This document shows positions 61,817-64,000 of a stretch of 64,000 nt of DNA, in pieces. The notes under the pieces were generated by a model. It was not told where the DNA came from. It searched no databases and saw nothing but the letters and a program-made list of their open reading frames with translations. This DNA is from Variovorax sp. PAMC26660 (GTDB lineage Bacteria > Pseudomonadota > Gammaproteobacteria > Burkholderiales > Burkholderiaceae_C): assembly GCF_014302995.1 (NCBI RefSeq), contig NZ_CP060295.1, positions 682,001 through 746,000 on the forward strand. The letters are read 5' to 3'. Within the stretch, counting starts at the first letter, position 1, and the number at the start of each line of letters is the position of its first letter. The position numbers and the translations under genes are program-made.

Positions 61817-63244
61817 ATGTCGGCTTGCTCGACCCCGTGCGAAGAGCGCACGGCCGGCGGGACCTTGGGCGGCCCCCTGGACCCTGATGGAGATTCCCTG
61901 CATTGGCCCGCGCGCCTGTGGGTCGCGCTGCTCATCTTCAGCGGCGTGATTCTGCTGGACGGGCTCGACATCTCGATGATTGCCGTCGCCATACCCGAGA
62001 TACAGCACGAGTTCGGCATCAGCGCGGGCACCGCGCAGTGGTTTGTCGGCGCCTACATCCTGGCGTTCGGCAGCTTCCTGTTGCTCGGCGGGCGATGCGC
62101 CGATCTGTTCGGCCGGCGGCGCGTGCTGGTGATCGGACTGGCCGTGTTCGCGCTGGTGTCGGTGTTCGGCGTGTTCGCCGACGACGCGTTCCTGCTCATC
62201 GTCTCGCGCTTCATCAAGGGCATGACCGCAGGCTTCACCGGACCGGCCGCCATGTCGTTGCTGGCCACCAGCTTTGCCGAAGGACCGTATCGCAACAAGG
62301 CTTTCGGCATCTTCAATCTCTTCGAGGCGTCGGGCTACTCCTCAGGGTTGTTGATCGGCGGCCTGCTCGCGGCGATGAACTGGCGCTACATCTTCATCCT
62401 GCCGATCCCGGTGGCCGTGCTGCTGCTGTTGGCCGCCCTGCGGTTTCTGCCACCGGACCCGCCGCGCACCGAACGGCTGCGGCTCGACATCGGCGGTGCG
62501 CTGACGCTGGTTGCGGGGACGTTGCTGTTGGTCTTCACTGTGGTCTCTGCAGAAGAGGCGGGCTGGGTATCGCTGCGGACCCTCGGCGGCTTCGCCCTGT
62601 CCGTGCTGTTGCTCGTGGGCTTCGTTGTCATCGAGCGCAACGCGAAGCAGCCGCTGATCCGGTTGAGCATCTTTCGCAACCGGGGCCTGGTGGCCGCCAA
62701 CGTCAGTGCCGCATTGCTGTACGGCGGCGCGATGGGCTTTCAGTTCCTGATTGCGTTGTACCTGCAGAACCTGCACGGCTGGACGCCGTGGCAGATGGCG
62801 CTGGTGCTGTTGCCTGCGGGGTTGATGGTGGTCGTCATCGGGCCGAAGATCGGCGCGCTCATCGGCAGGTTCGGCGTCAACCGCGTGCTGCTGGTCGGGC
62901 TCGCGGCCTTCGTGCCCTGCTACCTGCTGATGCTGCGCATCGGCCCGGAGCCGGACCTGTGGGGCGTGCTGCTGCCCGCGTCGGTGTTGTGGGGTGTGGG
63001 CTTTGCCCTGAGCATCTCGGCGCTGATGGTGGCCGGCACCAGCGGCGTGGCCGACGAAGAGCAAGGGCTCGCCGCCGGCCTGCTCAACAGCTCGCTGCAG
63101 GTGGGCGGGGCCTGCGGCCTCGCGGTGGTCACCGCAGCGATCTTGCCCGGCACACAGCTGTCGATGCTGTATGCGGGCGTGGCGGTCATCCTCGTGTTCG
63201 CCGTGCTGACCCTGCTTGCGCAGTTGATCCGCGCAAAAGCATGA
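61817..63244 (+). CDS. MFS multidrug-type exporter (DHA2, EmrB/QacA-like)
   Basis: 475 aa with about fourteen hydrophobic helices. TM1 carries GVILLDGLDISMIAVAIPEIQHEF (the D-x-x-I-V-N-V-A-L-like motif) and the cytoplasmic loop GGRCADLFGRRRVL is motif A; GPAAMSLLATSF is the motif C region. It probably exports a drug or metabolite by proton antiport. The ATG at 61817 has no strong SD; no other start fits TM1. Divergent LysR gene upstream. Confidence 0.88.
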   Translation: MSACSTPCEERTAGGTLGGPLDPDGDSLHWPARLWVALLIFSGVILLDGLDISMIAVAIPEIQHEFGISAGTAQWFVGAYILAFGSFLLLGGRCADLFGRRRVLVIGLAVFALVSVFGVFADDAFLLIVSRFIKGMTAGFTGPAAMSLLATSFAEGPYRNKAFGIFNLFEASGYSSGLLIGGLLAAMNWRYIFILPIPVAVLLLLAALRFLPPDPPRTERLRLDIGGALTLVAGTLLLVFTVVSAEEAGWVSLRTLGGFALSVLLLVGFVVIERNAKQPLIRLSIFRNRGLVAANVSAALLYGGAMGFQFLIALYLQNLHGWTPWQMALVLLPAGLMVVVIGPKIGALIGRFGVNRVLLVGLAAFVPCYLLMLRIGPEPDLWGVLLPASVLWGVGFALSISALMVAGTSGVADEEQGLAAGLLNSSLQVGGACGLAVVTAAILPGTQLSMLYAGVAVILVFAVLTLLAQLIRAKA

Positions 63245-63265
63245 CAGGCAACGCGATGCGGATGC

Positions 63266-63286
63266 CGCCTGAAGAGCCGTCAGGCG
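63266..63286. terminator. Possible terminator hairpin at the hup stop
   Basis: CGCCTGA and TCAGGCG pair perfectly around a 7-base loop, between the convergent MFS and HU genes; the HU stop (63280-63282) lies inside. No T-run follows, so it is a weak call. Confidence 0.45.
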
Positions 63287-63558
63287 ACGTTGACCGCGTC
63301 CTTCAGCGCCTTGCCGGCGGCGAACTTGGGCGCCTTGCTGGCCTTGATGGTCATCGGCTCGCCGGTCGACGGGTTGCGGCCCGAGCGCTCGGGGCGGCTC
63401 GCCACCGTGAAGGTGCCGAAGCCGATCAGTTGCACCGTTTCGCCACGCGCCAGGGCGCCCGACAGGTTTTCGATGGCGGAGTCGAGCGCGCGGGCTGCGT
63501 CGGCCTTGCTGAGGTTCGTGTCCGTGGCGATGGCGGCGATGAGTTCGGTCTTGTTCAA
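63280..63558 (-). CDS. HU-family DNA-binding protein, TTG start
   Basis: 92 aa: NKTELIAAIATDTNLSKADAARAL, the DNA-binding arm RPERSGRNPSTGEPMTIKASKAPKF and KALKDAVN are all standard HU. The only start giving the family length is TTG at 63558; the frame remains open to 63672 but that part is Arg-rich and not HU-like. It compacts and bends DNA. It is alone between an MFS gene and an AraC-type regulator. Confidence 0.93.
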   Translation of the reverse strand: MNKTELIAAIATDTNLSKADAARALDSAIENLSGALARGETVQLIGFGTFTVASRPERSGRNPSTGEPMTIKASKAPKFAAGKALKDAVNVA

Positions 63559-63728
63559 AACGAGGGGTTCTTTCTTCAATGGAAGGGTTGGGAGGGTTCG
63601 GTTCACGCGCAAGCGCACCGGCACCGAATTTAAACGCCCCGGAGCCCGTATCGAGGCACGCAGGCGTTTCAAAACTGAAACATCGTGATCGATGGCCGGG
63701 TCTTCGCCCGATCAAGCCGGCGCTGCCT

Positions 63729-64000
63729 CTACCTGAAAGCCGGCCTGCGCCAGGACGAATGCAGATCCGGTTTCGAGCGGTCGCGTTGGATCAACGGCGC
63801 ATATTCATGCAGTTCCTGCGGCGCGATGTCATAGGCACGACGAAACGCACGCGTGAAGCTCGATGCATTGTTGAACCCCAGCCCCGATGCAATGTCCTGC
63901 ACCGCCACATGCGGAAAGCGCACCAGTTCATCGGCCGCCGTTCGCAGCCTGCGGGCGCGAATGTAGGCGGCCAGTCCACCTTCGTGCTCGAACAGGCGGT
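63729..64000 (-). CDS. AraC-family regulator, C-terminal part (truncated by the window edge)
   Basis: The frame is open from the right end of the window (first full codon at 63998). It reads into the second HTH of AraC/XylS proteins: RLFEHEGGLAAYIRARRL, then VQDIASGLGFNNASSFTRAFRRAYDIAP. About 90 residues are visible; the sensing domain is outside. Function unknown. Confidence 0.88.
   Translation of the reverse strand, partial: RLFEHEGGLAAYIRARRLRTAADELVRFPHVAVQDIASGLGFNNASSFTRAFRRAYDIAPQELHEYAPLIQRDRSKPDLHSSWRRPAFR

Overview
The window is high-GC chromosomal DNA with dense genes, short gaps and many start/stop overlaps. The gene content suggests a metabolically versatile member of the Burkholderiales, most likely Comamonadaceae and Variovorax-like. 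It holds a gcl-hyi-glxR glyoxylate cluster, TctC/Bug and NMT1-type solute-binding proteins, many LysR regulators, lpxO, OlsB/LplT-like lipid genes and a D-amino-acid dehydrogenase with an Lrp partner. This assignment is inference from gene content; no rRNA, tRNA or other marker is present. I saw no phage, insertion sequence, integrase or CRISPR array.

Layout. 1-2588: end of a glyoxylate-to-glycerate operon (gcl, hyi, glxR). 2635-2861: composite hairpin repeat, followed by a halogenase-like flavoprotein (-) and the malic enzyme maeB (+). 6833-14178: a hydantoin-type racemase, a DUF917 protein and an OPT transporter (-), divergent from an IclR regulator and an NMT1-type ABC importer (+). 14236-25404: envelope genes and signalling, with two OmpR-type two-component systems. 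One is divergent from a PAP2 phosphatase and overlaps an acyltransferase; the other is followed by lpxO. Both promoter regions contain direct repeats with 11-bp phasing. 25436-30853: imine-reductase-like enzyme/HxlR pair, serine beta-lactamase-like protein, OsmC, GNAT, and the Lrp/dadA pair; both regulator pairs have clear inverted-repeat operators. 30897-31119: second copy of the composite repeat, inverted.

31160-35003: a Rieske oxygenase (-) and an ABC binding protein, deaminase and isolated ureD (+). They are separated by a 345-bp divergent promoter region whose two halves are mirror copies of the same three elements. 35112-40066: five tightly coupled genes (haem-oxygenase-like diiron enzyme, methyltransferase, ATP-grasp ligase, OlsB-like N-acyltransferase, LplT-like transporter). 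I do not recognise this set as a described pathway; it is the best candidate here for an undescribed system, possibly an N-acylated amino-acid lipid or small molecule. 40152-41738: diguanylate cyclase. 41766-47392: LysR plus a thiol/sulfur amino-acid operon (thiol dioxygenase, four-domain rhodanese, TctC protein, cystathionine beta-lyase).

47413-55129: membrane fatty-acid hydroxylase, lipoprotein esterase, two small proteins, a YeiH-type exporter with divergent LysR, and a TonB-dependent receptor. 55361-57644: ybdD and cstA (peptide/pyruvate uptake). 57861-64000: flavin monooxygenase, two small genes, an NlpC/P60 lipoprotein, a near-perfect 32-bp inverted repeat, a DUF4345 protein, a LysR/MFS pair, an HU gene and the end of an AraC-type regulator cut by the window edge.
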